From Falsirhodobacter algicola (GTDB lineage: Bacteria; Pseudomonadota; Alphaproteobacteria; Rhodobacterales; Rhodobacteraceae), in assembly GCF_018279165.1 (NCBI RefSeq), contig NZ_CP047289.1:2215459-2279458 (forward strand): 64,000 nt of DNA, in the 5' to 3' direction. Both the position numbers and the translations under genes were made by a program. Below are positions 30,505 to 39,165 of this stretch, piece by piece. The stretch's first letter is position 1; every line of letters begins with the position of its first letter. Below the pieces are notes generated by a model, which was not told the DNA's origin, did no database searches, and saw nothing but the letters and a program-made list of their open reading frames with translations.

Positions 30505-30546
30505 TCGGGGCTTGCGGGCGCGGCCGCGTTCCGCGATTGTTCGCGC

Positions 30547-31566
30547 ATGAGCCAGCCCGATCCCACCCTGCGCGCCGAGCGCCTTCCCGAGGATGCCGAC
30601 CGCGCCCTGCGCCCGCAGGGGCTGGAGGAGTTCATCGGTCAGGCCGAAGCGCGGGCCAACCTGCGCGTCTTCATCGAATCCGCCCGCATGCGCGGCGAGG
30701 CGATGGACCACACCCTCTTCCACGGCCCGCCCGGCCTTGGCAAGACGACGCTGGCGCAGATCATGGCGCGCGAACTCGGCGTCGGTTTTCGGATGACCTC
30801 CGGCCCGGTGCTAGCCAAGCCCGGCGATCTGGCCGCGATCCTGACCAATCTCGAACCGCGCGACGTGCTGTTCATCGACGAGATTCACCGCCTGTCGCCG
30901 GTGGTCGAGGAGGTGCTCTATCCCGCGCTGGAGGATTTCGCGCTGGACCTCGTGATCGGGGAGGGGCCTGCGGCGCGGACGGTGCGGATCGATCTGCAAC
31001 CCTTCACGCTCGTGGGGGCGACGACGCGGCTCGGCCTGCTGACGACGCCGCTGCGCGACCGGTTCGGCATCCCGACGCGGCTGCAATTCTACACCATCGA
31101 CGAGCTTGATCTGATCGTGGCACGCGGCGCGCGGATGCTGGGCATCGACAGCGACCCCGAAGGCACCCGCGAGATCGCCCGCCGCGCCCGCGGCACGCCG
31201 CGCATCGCCGGGCGCCTGCTGCGCCGGGTGGTGGATTTCGCGCTGGTGGAGGGCGATGGCCGCCTGACGCAGGCCATCGCCGATAGCGGCCTGCGCCGCC
31301 TTGGCGTGGACGATCTAGGCCTCGACGGCGCCGACCGCCGCTATCTTCTGCTGCTGGCCGAGAATTACGGCGGCGGCCCCGTGGGGGTGGAGACGATCGC
31401 CGCCGCCCTTTCCGAAGCCCGCGACGCGGTGGAGGAGGTGATCGAGCCTTATCTGCTGCAACAGGGCCTGATCCAGCGCACCCCGCGCGGGCGGATGCTG
31501 GCGCAGAAGGCATGGCAGCATATCGGCATCGCGCCGCCCCGTGGACAGGCAGACCTCTTCTCATGA
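30547..31566 (+). CDS. ruvB: Holliday junction branch migration ATPase RuvB
   Basis: A 339-residue AAA+ motor. Walker A GPPGLGKT (60-67), Walker B FIDEIHRL, sensor 1 GATTR and the arginine-finger region PLRDRFG are present; the C-terminal winged helix (about 265-335) ends with [17 protein letters not shown]. Two hexamers pull DNA through the RuvA-bound junction. It is separated from ruvA by htpX; its stop overlaps the next gene as ATGA. Confidence 0.97.
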   Translation: MSQPDPTLRAERLPEDADRALRPQGLEEFIGQAEARANLRVFIESARMRGEAMDHTLFHGPPGLGKTTLAQIMARELGVGFRMTSGPVLAKPGDLAAILTNLEPRDVLFIDEIHRLSPVVEEVLYPALEDFALDLVIGEGPAARTVRIDLQPFTLVGATTRLGLLTTPLRDRFGIPTRLQFYTIDELDLIVARGARMLGIDSDPEGTREIARRARGTPRIAGRLLRRVVDFALVEGDGRLTQAIADSGLRRLGVDDLGLDGADRRYLLLLAENYGGGPVGVETIAAALSEARDAVEEVIEPYLLQQGLIQRTPRGRMLAQKAWQHIGIAPPRGQADLFS

Positions 31567-32129
31567 CATCCGACGACATCCTCGCGCTCTTCACCCATTC
31601 GGACGGCTACCGCTGCGCGCGGTGGGGCCGGCCCATCGTGCCCGTCGTCTTCGGGGTGGAGGATGAGACGCTGGCCCTCGTGAAGGGCGGGATCGAGGCG
31701 GTGGTGGCCGGCGCCGGGCACCGCATGGCCGAACAGGACCCCGAGCTTGGGGCCAATCTGATGATCTTCTTCTTCGCCGAATGGGCGGAGCTGCGGACCG
31801 TCCCCGACCTTGAGCGCATGGTTCCCGATCTCGACGCGCTGAGCGGCGGCGAGACGGCGCGCCTCTTCCGTTTCGATGCGGCGGGTGCGATCCGCATGGC
31901 GGCGCTGTTCGTGCGCATGGGCGGCCCCCTTGCCGCGCTGCCGCCCGAGGCGCTGGTGCTGGAGCAGGCGGCCCGCATGATGCTGACTTGGGCCGGAGAG
32001 CCGCCGATGCTCGAAGACGGCGCCTTGCGTCCCGAGATCGCGGCCGTCCTGCGCGCCGCCTACGATCCGGTGATGCCCGCCCGCGGCGACGATCCGAGCC
32101 ATGCGCTGCGGCTTGCGGCCCGGGCATGA
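31563..32129 (+). CDS. Conserved hypothetical protein between ruvB and ybgC
   Basis: A 188-residue, mostly helical, acidic protein without a signal peptide or clear membrane span. I do not recognise a domain. It starts in a four-base overlap with ruvB and its own stop overlaps ybgC by four bases, so it is translated as part of this cluster. Conserved-looking parts are the [28 protein letters not shown] stretch (in segments), [11 protein letters not shown] and a C-terminal proline/glycine turn. Context suggests a link to Tol-Pal or to repair, but nothing in the sequence proves either. Confidence 0.8.
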   Translation: MTSDDILALFTHSDGYRCARWGRPIVPVVFGVEDETLALVKGGIEAVVAGAGHRMAEQDPELGANLMIFFFAEWAELRTVPDLERMVPDLDALSGGETARLFRFDAAGAIRMAALFVRMGGPLAALPPEALVLEQAARMMLTWAGEPPMLEDGALRPEIAAVLRAAYDPVMPARGDDPSHALRLAARA

Positions 32130-32512
32130 CCCACCGTTTCGACACCCGCGTCTGGTACGAGGACACGGATCTCGGCGGCATCGTCTATCACGCCAATTAC
32201 CTCAAGTTCATCGAACGGGCGCGCAGCGACTGGGTGGAGGGGCTGGGGATCGATCAGAACGCGATGCGCGCGGCGGGGCAGGTCTTCGCCGTCACCCGGA
32301 TCGAGGCCGATTTCCTGCGTCCCGCGCGCCTTGGCGATCGCCTTTCGGTGCAAACGCAGGTGACGGCGCTGCGTCCGGCCCGCATCGTTTTGGCGCAGGA
32401 TGTGACATGCGGGACACAGGTGCTGTTCCGCGCTTCGGTGACACTGGCCTGTCTTGATGGGGCGCGGCCCGTGCGCCTGCCCGCCGCGCTGCGGCAAGCC
32501 TTCGCCGGTTGA
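32126..32512 (+). CDS. ybgC: Tol-Pal system-associated acyl-CoA thioesterase YbgC
   Basis: A 128-residue hot-dog-fold thioesterase. The catalytic aspartate is in WYEDTDLGGIVYHANYLKFIERAR (in segments), the 4-hydroxybenzoyl-CoA thioesterase signature. YbgC accompanies tolQRAB-pal in many proteobacteria and is linked to phospholipid enzymes. Start overlaps the upstream stop by four bases. A promoter-like region separates it from tolQ. Confidence 0.95.
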   Translation: MTHRFDTRVWYEDTDLGGIVYHANYLKFIERARSDWVEGLGIDQNAMRAAGQVFAVTRIEADFLRPARLGDRLSVQTQVTALRPARIVLAQDVTCGTQVLFRASVTLACLDGARPVRLPAALRQAFAG

Positions 32513-32522
32513 CGAGTTCGTG

Positions 32523-32552
32523 TTGGCATTCCCTTTGCAAAACCGGTAGAAT
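32523..32552 (+). promoter_or_regulatory. Promoter region of tolQ with sigma-70-like and sigma-54-like elements
   Basis: TTGGCA (32523-32528), 18 bases and TAGAAT (32547-32552) form a good sigma-70 promoter. The same stretch, 32523-32539, also matches the sigma-54 element YTGGCAcgNNNNTTGCW except for the two lower-case bases, with GG (32525-32526) and GC (32537-32538) exactly ten bases apart. Both predict transcripts beginning shortly before tolQ. Confidence 0.5.
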
Positions 32553-32597
32553 CGCCGCTAAGAGGCCAGCAGGGCCCCCTTCGGACGAGCAGACATA

Positions 32598-33293
32598 ATG
32601 GACACCCAAACCCTTGCCGCGGCGCAGGAGATCGACTTCTCCATGCTCGCGCTTTTCGCACGCGCGACCTTGACCGTGAAACTCGTGATGATCGTTCTGC
32701 TCATCATGTCGGTGTGGTCTTGGGCGATCATCATTCAGAAGCACATCGCCTTCAAACTGGCCCGCCGCGAGGCGTCGCTGTTCGACCGGGCCTTCTGGTC
32801 GGGAGAGCCGCTGGACGAGCTGTTCGAGAAGACCGGCTCGCAGCCCGATGGCGCCTCGGAGAAGGTCTTCGCCTCGGGCATGATGGAGTGGCGCCGCAGC
32901 CACCGTCAGGACGGCAAGCTGATCGCCGGCGCCCAGTCGCGGATCGACCGTTCGATGGATGTGGCCATCAACAAAGAGGCCGAGCATCTGCAAAAGGGCC
33001 TCGGCGTGCTGGCGACGGTCGGCTCCACCTCGCCGTTCATCGGCCTGTTCGGCACGATCGTCGGCATCACCAACGCGTTCGAGCAGATCGCCATCAGTCA
33101 GAACACCAACCTTGCGGTCGTGGCCCCCGGCATCGCCGAGGCGCTGCTGGCCACGGGCATCGGCCTCGTCGCGGCCATCCCGGCGGTGATCTTCTACAAC
33201 AAGCTGAACGCGGACAGCGAACGCATCCTTGGCGGATACGAAGCCTTCGCGGACGAATTCTCCACCATCCTGTCGCGCCAGTTGGACGCCTGA
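32598..33293 (+). CDS. tolQ: Tol-Pal system protein TolQ
   Basis: A 231-residue inner-membrane protein with three spans (about 20-42, 135-157, 172-192) homologous to ExbB/MotA. GVLATVGSTSPFIGLFGTIVGITNAF (in segments) and PGIAEALLATGIGLVAAIPAV are the proton-channel-lining helices, with the conserved Thr and Pro residues. With TolR it uses the proton gradient to energise TolA for outer-membrane constriction in division. It is the first gene after the promoter region. Confidence 0.97.
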   Translation: MDTQTLAAAQEIDFSMLALFARATLTVKLVMIVLLIMSVWSWAIIIQKHIAFKLARREASLFDRAFWSGEPLDELFEKTGSQPDGASEKVFASGMMEWRRSHRQDGKLIAGAQSRIDRSMDVAINKEAEHLQKGLGVLATVGSTSPFIGLFGTIVGITNAFEQIAISQNTNLAVVAPGIAEALLATGIGLVAAIPAVIFYNKLNADSERILGGYEAFADEFSTILSRQLDA

Positions 33294-33296
33294 TCC

Positions 33297-33770
33297 ATGG
33301 CCGGCGGTGTGATGCGCAATGCAGGCGGCGGTGGACGCCGGGGCGGTCGGCGCCGGCGGCGCGGCAGCGCGGCCATGTCCGAGATCAACATCACGCCCTT
33401 CGTGGACGTGATGCTGGTGCTGCTGATCGTTTTCATGGTGGCGGCGCCGCTGCTGACGGTGGGGGTGCCGGTGCAGCTTCCCAACACGGCCGCCTCCGCC
33501 CTGCCGACCGAGCAGGAAGAACCGCTCGCGATCACCGTGACGGCGGATGGCGGGCTGACCATTCAGGAAACCCCCGTGGCCGAGGATCAGCTGATCCCGC
33601 GCCTGACCGCCATCGCGGCCGAGCGCGAGAATCGCAAGATCTTCCTGCGTGCCGATGGCGCGGTCAGCTATGAACGGGTGGCGCAGATCATGGGCGCGCT
33701 GAACGCAGCGGGCTTCAACAGCATCGGCCTTGTCACCAACAGCGACGGGCCGACCTTCGGTGGAAACTAA
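33297..33770 (+). CDS. tolR: Tol-Pal system protein TolR
   Basis: A 157-residue ExbD/TolR protein. A glycine/arginine-rich N-terminus (about 1-25) precedes MSEINITPFVDVMLVLLIVFMV, in which the proton-carrying aspartate sits in the single span. The periplasmic domain (about 60-150) ends with RVAQIMGALNAAGFNSIGLVT. It starts three bases after the tolQ stop. The basic glycine-rich N-terminus is longer than in E. coli. Confidence 0.96.
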   Translation: MAGGVMRNAGGGGRRGGRRRRRGSAAMSEINITPFVDVMLVLLIVFMVAAPLLTVGVPVQLPNTAASALPTEQEEPLAITVTADGGLTIQETPVAEDQLIPRLTAIAAERENRKIFLRADGAVSYERVAQIMGALNAAGFNSIGLVTNSDGPTFGGN

Positions 33771-33783
33771 GGGTATCTCGTTC

Positions 33784-35091
33784 ATGAGAACGGGCGTCAT
33801 CATCTCCTCCATCGGGCATGTCCTGCTGATCCTCTGGCTGTTGTTCGGGGGCCTGTTCCGGCCGCAACCGACGCCGCCGGTGTCGGTCGCGGATGTCTCC
33901 ATCCTGTCGAGCAGCGAGTTCGATCAGATGGTCGCCGAGACCGAGACCGACAGCACCGAGGAGGCCGAGCCCGCGCCGACCCCGCCGCCGGCGACGCCGC
34001 CGCGCGCGCGCCCCGAACCCACGCCCGAACCGGAGCCTGCGCCCGAACCCGCGCCGGAGCCGGAGCCTGCGCCGGAGCCCGAACCCGCGCCGACCCCGAC
34101 GCCGGAAGCCACGCCCGCGCCGCAGCCTGCGCCCGCACCGGAACCGACCCCAGAGCCGACGCCCGCGCCGGTCGCCCCGGAAACCGCGCCGACGCCCGTC
34201 CCCGAGGCGGCGGAGCCGCAGGCCGTGCTGCCCCCCGCGCCGGTGGAGCAGCCGCAACTCTCGCCCGATGCCAGTCCGCGCCCGCGGCAGGCCCCGCGCG
34301 TTGCGCCGACGCCCGCCCCGGCGCCCGCGCCGACGGCAGAGGTCGCCGACACGCCGCAGCAGGCCGTGACGGAAACCCCGACGGAGACGCCCGCCGAGGA
34401 GCAGGAGCCCCAGCCCGAGCAGGCCCCGCGCGAAGCCGCGAGCGAGATCGTGCCCGAGCCGCAGCCGCAGGCGAACCTCGCCCCGGCCGGAAGCCCGCGC
34501 CCGCGCGATCGTCCGCAGCGCGCCGCCGCGCCCACGCAGGCCGAACGCCCGGCGCAGCCGGCCGCCGAAGCCCCGGCCAAGGCCGCGCCCCAAGCGAAGG
34601 CCGAAACGAAGATCGAGACCAAGGCCCCCGCCGCCTCCGAGCCGGCCAAGCGCCCCGCCGCCCCGGCGCAGACGCAGACCGACCGCAGCGCGGTTCAGGA
34701 CGCCTTGGCCGAAGCCCTCGGTTCGGGCGCATCCGAAGCACCCGCACGGACCTCGGCGCCCTCGGGCCCGCCGATGACGAGCGGCGAGAAGGATGCCCTG
34801 CGCGTGGCCGTGCAGCAGTGCTGGAACGTCGGCGCCCTTTCGACCGAGGCGCTGCAAAGCACCGTCACCGTCGGCTTCACCGTCGCGCAGAATGGCGTGC
34901 CGGATAGCGGATCGGTGCATATGGTCGGCTTCGAGGGTGGCAGCGATGCCGGTGCCCGCCAAGCCTACGAGGCGGCGCGCCGCGCGATCATCCGCTGCGG
35001 GGCGAGCGGCTTCCCGCTTCCGGCGGACAAGTACGATCAGTGGCGAGAGATCGAGATCGTCTTCAACCCCACGAGCATGCGCGTCAGGTGA
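33784..35091 (+). CDS. tolA: TolA-like periplasm-spanning energy transducer
   Basis: A 435-residue protein with an N-terminal membrane anchor (about 5-25), a long spacer (about 60-330) and a C-terminal globular domain (about 345-435) starting [17 protein letters not shown], the TolA/TonB-C pattern with two cysteines. The spacer is rich in Pro, Glu and Ala with repeated PEP/APEP units, more like TonB than the Ala/Lys helix of E. coli TolA. It links TolQR to Pal and TolB. ATG 33784 is picked as it directly precedes the membrane anchor; an in-frame start 54 bases earlier overlaps tolR. Confidence 0.93.
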   Translation: MRTGVIISSIGHVLLILWLLFGGLFRPQPTPPVSVADVSILSSSEFDQMVAETETDSTEEAEPAPTPPPATPPRARPEPTPEPEPAPEPAPEPEPAPEPEPAPTPTPEATPAPQPAPAPEPTPEPTPAPVAPETAPTPVPEAAEPQAVLPPAPVEQPQLSPDASPRPRQAPRVAPTPAPAPAPTAEVADTPQQAVTETPTETPAEEQEPQPEQAPREAASEIVPEPQPQANLAPAGSPRPRDRPQRAAAPTQAERPAQPAAEAPAKAAPQAKAETKIETKAPAASEPAKRPAAPAQTQTDRSAVQDALAEALGSGASEAPARTSAPSGPPMTSGEKDALRVAVQQCWNVGALSTEALQSTVTVGFTVAQNGVPDSGSVHMVGFEGGSDAGARQAYEAARRAIIRCGASGFPLPADKYDQWREIEIVFNPTSMRVR

Positions 35092-35138
35092 CGCGCAGCG
35101 CCCCGCCCCTATATGACCGGAAAACGCCAGAGGATCGG

Positions 35139-36464
35139 ATGAGCATGTTGAGAACCCTCGCTACCGCGCTGACCGTCGCGCTGTCGCTGACCGGCGGCAT
35201 GGCCCTTGCCCAGCAAGGCCCCCTGCGGATCGAGATCACCGACGGCGTGATCGAGCCGCTGCCCTTCGCGGCGCCCACCTTCATCGACCAAGGCGGCGCA
35301 GGGCAGGCGGCGTCCGACATCACCCGCGTGGTCGCGGCCGACCTTGCCGGGACGGGCCTCTTCCGCGAGATCCCGTCCTCGGCCTTCATCAGTCAGGTGT
35401 CGGGCTTCGATGCGCCCGTCGCCTATAACGACTGGAAGGCGATCAACGCGCAGGCGCTGATCGTCGGCGCGGTCACAGCGCAGGGCGACCGCATCACCGT
35501 GAAGTTCCGCTTGTTCGATATCTTCTCGGGCCAGCAACTGGGCGAAGGGCTTCAATTCGCCGGCACGCGCGGCACATGGCGGCGCATGGCCCACAAGGTC
35601 GCCGATGCCGTCTATGCCCGCATCACCGGCGAGGGGCCGTATTTCGACAGCCGCGTCGTCTATGTGCAGGAAAGCGGTCCGAAGGACGCGCGTCAGAAGC
35701 GCATCGCCGTCATGGATTACGACGGCGCGAACGTGCAGTATCTGACGGACGCCTCCTCGATCGTGCTGGCGCCGCGCTTCTCGCCCGATGGCAGCCAGAT
35801 CCTGTTCACCTCCTATGCCTCGGGCTTCCCGCGCATCTATCTGATGAACACCGCCAACCTGTCGGTGCGCGCGCTGGATCAACAGCCCGGCACGATGACC
35901 TTCGCGCCGCGCTTCGCCCCCGATGGCCGCAAGGTCGTCTTCAGCCTCGAGCAGGGCGGCAACTCCGACCTCTACGAGCTGGACACCCAGAGCGGGCAGC
36001 GCCGCCAGCTGACCAATTCCCCCGCGATCGAAGCCGGGGCGAGCTATTCGCCTGATGGCAGTCAAATCGTGTTCGACAGCGACCGCACCGGAAGCTCGCA
36101 GATCTATGTCATGCCGGCGGGCGGCGGCGAGGCGCGGCGCATCTCGGCGGGATCCGGGCGCTACAACACGCCCGTCTGGTCGCCGCGCGGCGATCTGATC
36201 GCCTTCACCAAACAGGATGGCGGCCGGTTCCACATCGGTGTGATGCGCACCGATGGCAGCGAGGAACGGCTGCTGACCTCGTCCTTCCTGGACGAAGGCC
36301 CGACATGGGCGCCGAACGGCCGCGTGCTGATGTTCACCCGCGAAGGTGCGGGCGCGGGCGGGCAGGCGGCGCTCTATTCGGTGGACATCTCGGGCCGCAA
36401 TCTGAAGCAGGTTCCGACGCAGGGCCCGGCTTCGGACCCGGCATGGTCCCCGCTTCTGCCGTGA
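35139..36464 (+). CDS. tolB: Tol-Pal system periplasmic beta-propeller protein TolB
   Basis: A 441-residue secreted protein. Signal peptide 1-25 ends ALAQ; an N-terminal alpha/beta domain (about 27-165) precedes a six-bladed propeller with repeated (A/S)xSPDG.QIxF blades ([39 protein letters not shown]). TolB binds Pal and the TolA C-terminus. ATG 35139 follows AGAGGATCG. It ends 71 bases before pal. Confidence 0.97.
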   Translation: MSMLRTLATALTVALSLTGGMALAQQGPLRIEITDGVIEPLPFAAPTFIDQGGAGQAASDITRVVAADLAGTGLFREIPSSAFISQVSGFDAPVAYNDWKAINAQALIVGAVTAQGDRITVKFRLFDIFSGQQLGEGLQFAGTRGTWRRMAHKVADAVYARITGEGPYFDSRVVYVQESGPKDARQKRIAVMDYDGANVQYLTDASSIVLAPRFSPDGSQILFTSYASGFPRIYLMNTANLSVRALDQQPGTMTFAPRFAPDGRKVVFSLEQGGNSDLYELDTQSGQRRQLTNSPAIEAGASYSPDGSQIVFDSDRTGSSQIYVMPAGGGEARRISAGSGRYNTPVWSPRGDLIAFTKQDGGRFHIGVMRTDGSEERLLTSSFLDEGPTWAPNGRVLMFTREGAGAGGQAALYSVDISGRNLKQVPTQGPASDPAWSPLLP

Positions 36465-36478
36465 CGGTGGCGCGGCCG

Positions 36479-36507
36479 TTGGACGGCCCGCGCAAACCTG
36501 CTATCCT
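36479..36507 (+). promoter_or_regulatory. Candidate internal promoter for pal
   Basis: TTGGAC, 17 bases, TATCCT lies in the tolB-pal gap. Matches to consensus are four of six at each hexamer. Separate expression of the abundant lipoprotein Pal would make sense. Confidence 0.4.
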
Positions 36508-36535
36508 TGACGCGAATGTATGAGAGGACGTGTCG

Positions 36536-37084
36536 ATGACCTATCTCCCCAAGGCGCTGATGCTGGTCGCCGTGCTGGGCCTTGCCGCCTGCAACAACCC
36601 CAACCGCTTCGGTGCGGGCGGGGCGGGTGCGGACGGGGCCTATGGCCAGTACGGCCAGAACGGCTACGGCACGGGCGGCGTGGATACCGCCGCGCTCGGC
36701 AGCGCGGGCGATCCGAACTCGCCGGCCTATTTCAACCAGACGCTGGGCGACCGGGTGTTCTTCGCGGTGGACCAGTCCACCCTGTCCGATGAGGCCCGCC
36801 AGACGCTGAGCGCGCAGGCCCAATGGCTGAACCAGCATCCCAACTACGCCGTCATCATCGAAGGCCATGCCGACGAACAGGGCACGCGGGAATACAACCT
36901 CGCGCTCGGTGCGCGCCGCGCCTCCGCCGCGCAGGACTTCCTGATCTCGCAAGGGGTGCAGCCGGGCCGTCTGCGCACGGTGTCCTATGGCAAGGAACGC
37001 CCGGTGGCCGTCTGCTCCACCGAGGAATGCTATGGCAAGAACCGCCGCGCCGTGACGGTGCTGCAGGCGGGCGCGGGGGCCTGA
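36536..37084 (+). CDS. pal: Peptidoglycan-associated lipoprotein Pal
   Basis: A 182-residue outer-membrane lipoprotein. The lipobox is LAAC with lipidated C19, followed by a glycine/tyrosine-rich linker (about 26-60). The OmpA-like domain (about 70-175) has the peptidoglycan-binding EGHADEQGTREYNLALGARRA in parts and ends with KNRRAVTVL. ATG 36536 is seven bases after GAGAGGA; a GTG two codons earlier is less likely. Confidence 0.96.
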   Translation: MTYLPKALMLVAVLGLAACNNPNRFGAGGAGADGAYGQYGQNGYGTGGVDTAALGSAGDPNSPAYFNQTLGDRVFFAVDQSTLSDEARQTLSAQAQWLNQHPNYAVIIEGHADEQGTREYNLALGARRASAAQDFLISQGVQPGRLRTVSYGKERPVAVCSTEECYGKNRRAVTVLQAGAGA

Positions 37085-37088
37085 TCCG

Positions 37089-37910
37089 ATGCGTCTGCTT
37101 CTGGTCCTGACGCTGGCGCTGCTGCCCGTCTCTGCGCTTGCGCAGGACCGGGCGCAGTCGCTGGCCGATGTGCGGGCCGAACTGGCGCAGCTGAATGCGC
37201 AGTTCAACGCCCTGAAGAACGAGCTGGTGACGACGGGGGCGATCTCCTCCGGCGCGGCCGGCGGATCGGCCTTGCAGCGGATGGACACGATGGAGCAATC
37301 GCTCCAGCGTCTGACCGCCCGCACCGAGGAGATCGAGCTGAAGCTGAACCGCGTCATCGCGGACGGCACGAACCGGGTCGGCGATCTGGAATTCCGCCTG
37401 ACCGAACTGGAGGGCGGCGACATCGGCGCCGTTCCCCCGACGCAGCCGCTGGGCGGCAGCGACACGGCCGCCGCCACCCCGGCGCCGGTGCCCAGCACAT
37501 CCTCCTCTTCGGGGGGAACGCAGCTTGCCGTTCAGGAGCAGGCCGATTTCGACCGGGCGCGGGAGGTGCTCGGTCAGGGTGACTTTCGCGCCGCCGCGGA
37601 CCAGCTTGAGGCCTTTGCCCAGACCTACACGGGCGGCGCCCTGACCTATGAGGCGCTGTATCTGCGCGGCGACGCGTTGAGCAGCCTTGGCCAGACGGCG
37701 GATGCGGCGCGGTCCTATCTCGATGCCTTCTCGGGCGATCCGGACGGGCCGCGGGCGGCGGATGCGCTGCTGAAACTGGGGCAGCGGCTGGGGGATCTGA
37801 ATCAGACCCAAGAGGCCTGCGTGACGCTGGCCGAAGTCGGCACCCGCTTCCCCTCCAGCGATGCGGCGGGGCAGGCGAGCACCTCGATGCGGAGCCTCGG
37901 CTGTCCGTGA
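37089..37910 (+). CDS. cpoB: Cell division coordinator CpoB (YbgF)
   Basis: A 273-residue periplasmic protein. Signal peptide 1-19 ends ALAQ. A coiled coil with heptads (about 24-110) gives the trimerisation region, then a Pro/Ser/Thr-rich linker, then TPR repeats (about 150-270: ADFDRAREVLGQGDFRAAADQL in parts). CpoB links Tol-Pal constriction to peptidoglycan synthesis. It follows pal by four bases and overlaps tilS by four (GTGA). Confidence 0.93.
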   Translation: MRLLLVLTLALLPVSALAQDRAQSLADVRAELAQLNAQFNALKNELVTTGAISSGAAGGSALQRMDTMEQSLQRLTARTEEIELKLNRVIADGTNRVGDLEFRLTELEGGDIGAVPPTQPLGGSDTAAATPAPVPSTSSSSGGTQLAVQEQADFDRAREVLGQGDFRAAADQLEAFAQTYTGGALTYEALYLRGDALSSLGQTADAARSYLDAFSGDPDGPRAADALLKLGQRLGDLNQTQEACVTLAEVGTRFPSSDAAGQASTSMRSLGCP

Positions 37911-39097
37911 CGCTGCGGCAGCGGTTTCTTCAGGGCCTGGAGCCGGCACCGCCGGTTCTGGGCCTTGCCGTATCCGGGGGCGGGGATTCGGTCGCGCTTC
38001 TGGCCCTTGCCGTGGAGGCGGGGCTGACCTGCCGCGCGGTGACGGTCGATCACGGCCTGCGCCCGGAGGCTGCGGCCGAGGCGCGCGATGTCGCGGCCCT
38101 TTGTGCCCGGCTGGGGGTGCCGCACCGCACGCTGCGTTGGTCGTGGGACGGGCGCGGCAACCTGCCGGATGCGGCCCGCCGCGCCCGCCGCGCGCTGATC
38201 GCGAGTTGGGCGCGGGACGAGGGGGTGGGCACCGTCGCCCTTGGCCATACCCGCGACGATGTGGCCGAAACCTTTCTGATGCGGCTGGCGCGCGGTGCAG
38301 GCCTCGATGGCCTTGCCGCCATGTCCGCCCGCTGGGACGAAGGGGGGCTGACTTGGTGCCGCCCCCTGATCGGCATCGGCCGTCAGGAATTGCGGGACGC
38401 ATTGGCCGAACGCGGCCTGACTTGGGCCGAAGATCCGACCAACGACGATCCCGCCTATGACCGCGCCCGCGCGCGCGCCGCACTTGCGGCGCTGCCGCTG
38501 GGCCTCACGACCGAGCGTCTCGCCGATGTCGCGGGGCATCTTGCGGCCGCCCGCCGCGCACTGGACGCCGCGACCGCCACCGCCGCGCGCCATCACCTGC
38601 AAGTCGATCGCGGCGATGTGCTGATCGATCCGCAGGGGCTGGAGCCGGAATTGCTGCGCCGCCTCGTGCTGCGGGGCATCGCGTGGATCGGGGGCGCGGG
38701 CTATCCGCCGCGGGCCGCGGCGGTCGCGCGGGCGCTGGAGGCGCTGACGGTAGGGCGCCCGGCCTCGGTGCAAGGGTGCGGCATGGTGGCGCAGAACGGC
38801 CGCTTCCGCCTCTATCGGGACTGGTCGGCGGTGCGGGGCCTGCGTGTTCCTGTCGGCGCGCGGTGGGACCGCTGGCGGCTGACCGGCCCGGCGCAGGATG
38901 GGGTGACGATCGCCGCCCTTGGCCCAGAGGGCCTGCTCTGCTGCCCCGAATGGCGCGCGGAGGGCCTTCCGCGCCGCAGCCTCATGGCCAGCCCGGCCGT
39001 GTGGGAGGGCGCAAATCTGGTCGCGGCGCCCCTTGCGGGCCGCGCCGAGGGCTGGTCCGCTGCCCTTGATCCGCCGCCCGGTCGCATATCGCATTGA
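37907..39097 (+). CDS. tilS: tRNA(Ile)-lysidine synthetase TilS
   Basis: A 396-residue N-type ATP pyrophosphatase. The PP-loop is SGGGDS (23-28), followed by VDHGLRPEAAAEA, LGHTRDDVAETFLMR and the WAEDPTNDDPAYDRARAR C-terminal motif of the catalytic domain. It modifies C34 of the tRNA-Ile that reads AUA. GTG start, overlapping the cpoB stop. The substrate-binding C-terminal domain is shorter than in E. coli. Confidence 0.95.
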   Translation: MTLRQRFLQGLEPAPPVLGLAVSGGGDSVALLALAVEAGLTCRAVTVDHGLRPEAAAEARDVAALCARLGVPHRTLRWSWDGRGNLPDAARRARRALIASWARDEGVGTVALGHTRDDVAETFLMRLARGAGLDGLAAMSARWDEGGLTWCRPLIGIGRQELRDALAERGLTWAEDPTNDDPAYDRARARAALAALPLGLTTERLADVAGHLAAARRALDAATATAARHHLQVDRGDVLIDPQGLEPELLRRLVLRGIAWIGGAGYPPRAAAVARALEALTVGRPASVQGCGMVAQNGRFRLYRDWSAVRGLRVPVGARWDRWRLTGPAQDGVTIAALGPEGLLCCPEWRAEGLPRRSLMASPAVWEGANLVAAPLAGRAEGWSAALDPPPGRISH

Positions 39098-39165
39098 ACC
39101 CCCCGGCTGAATGATTATCTTGACCGCGAGTGCCTTCGGGCTCGAGGTGTCAGGGGAGACGACTT

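Noticed and set aside
34021..34200. Short tandem repeats rich in CCCGAACCG-type units
   Set aside because: They are the coding repeats of the TolA proline/glutamate spacer, not an independent repeat element.
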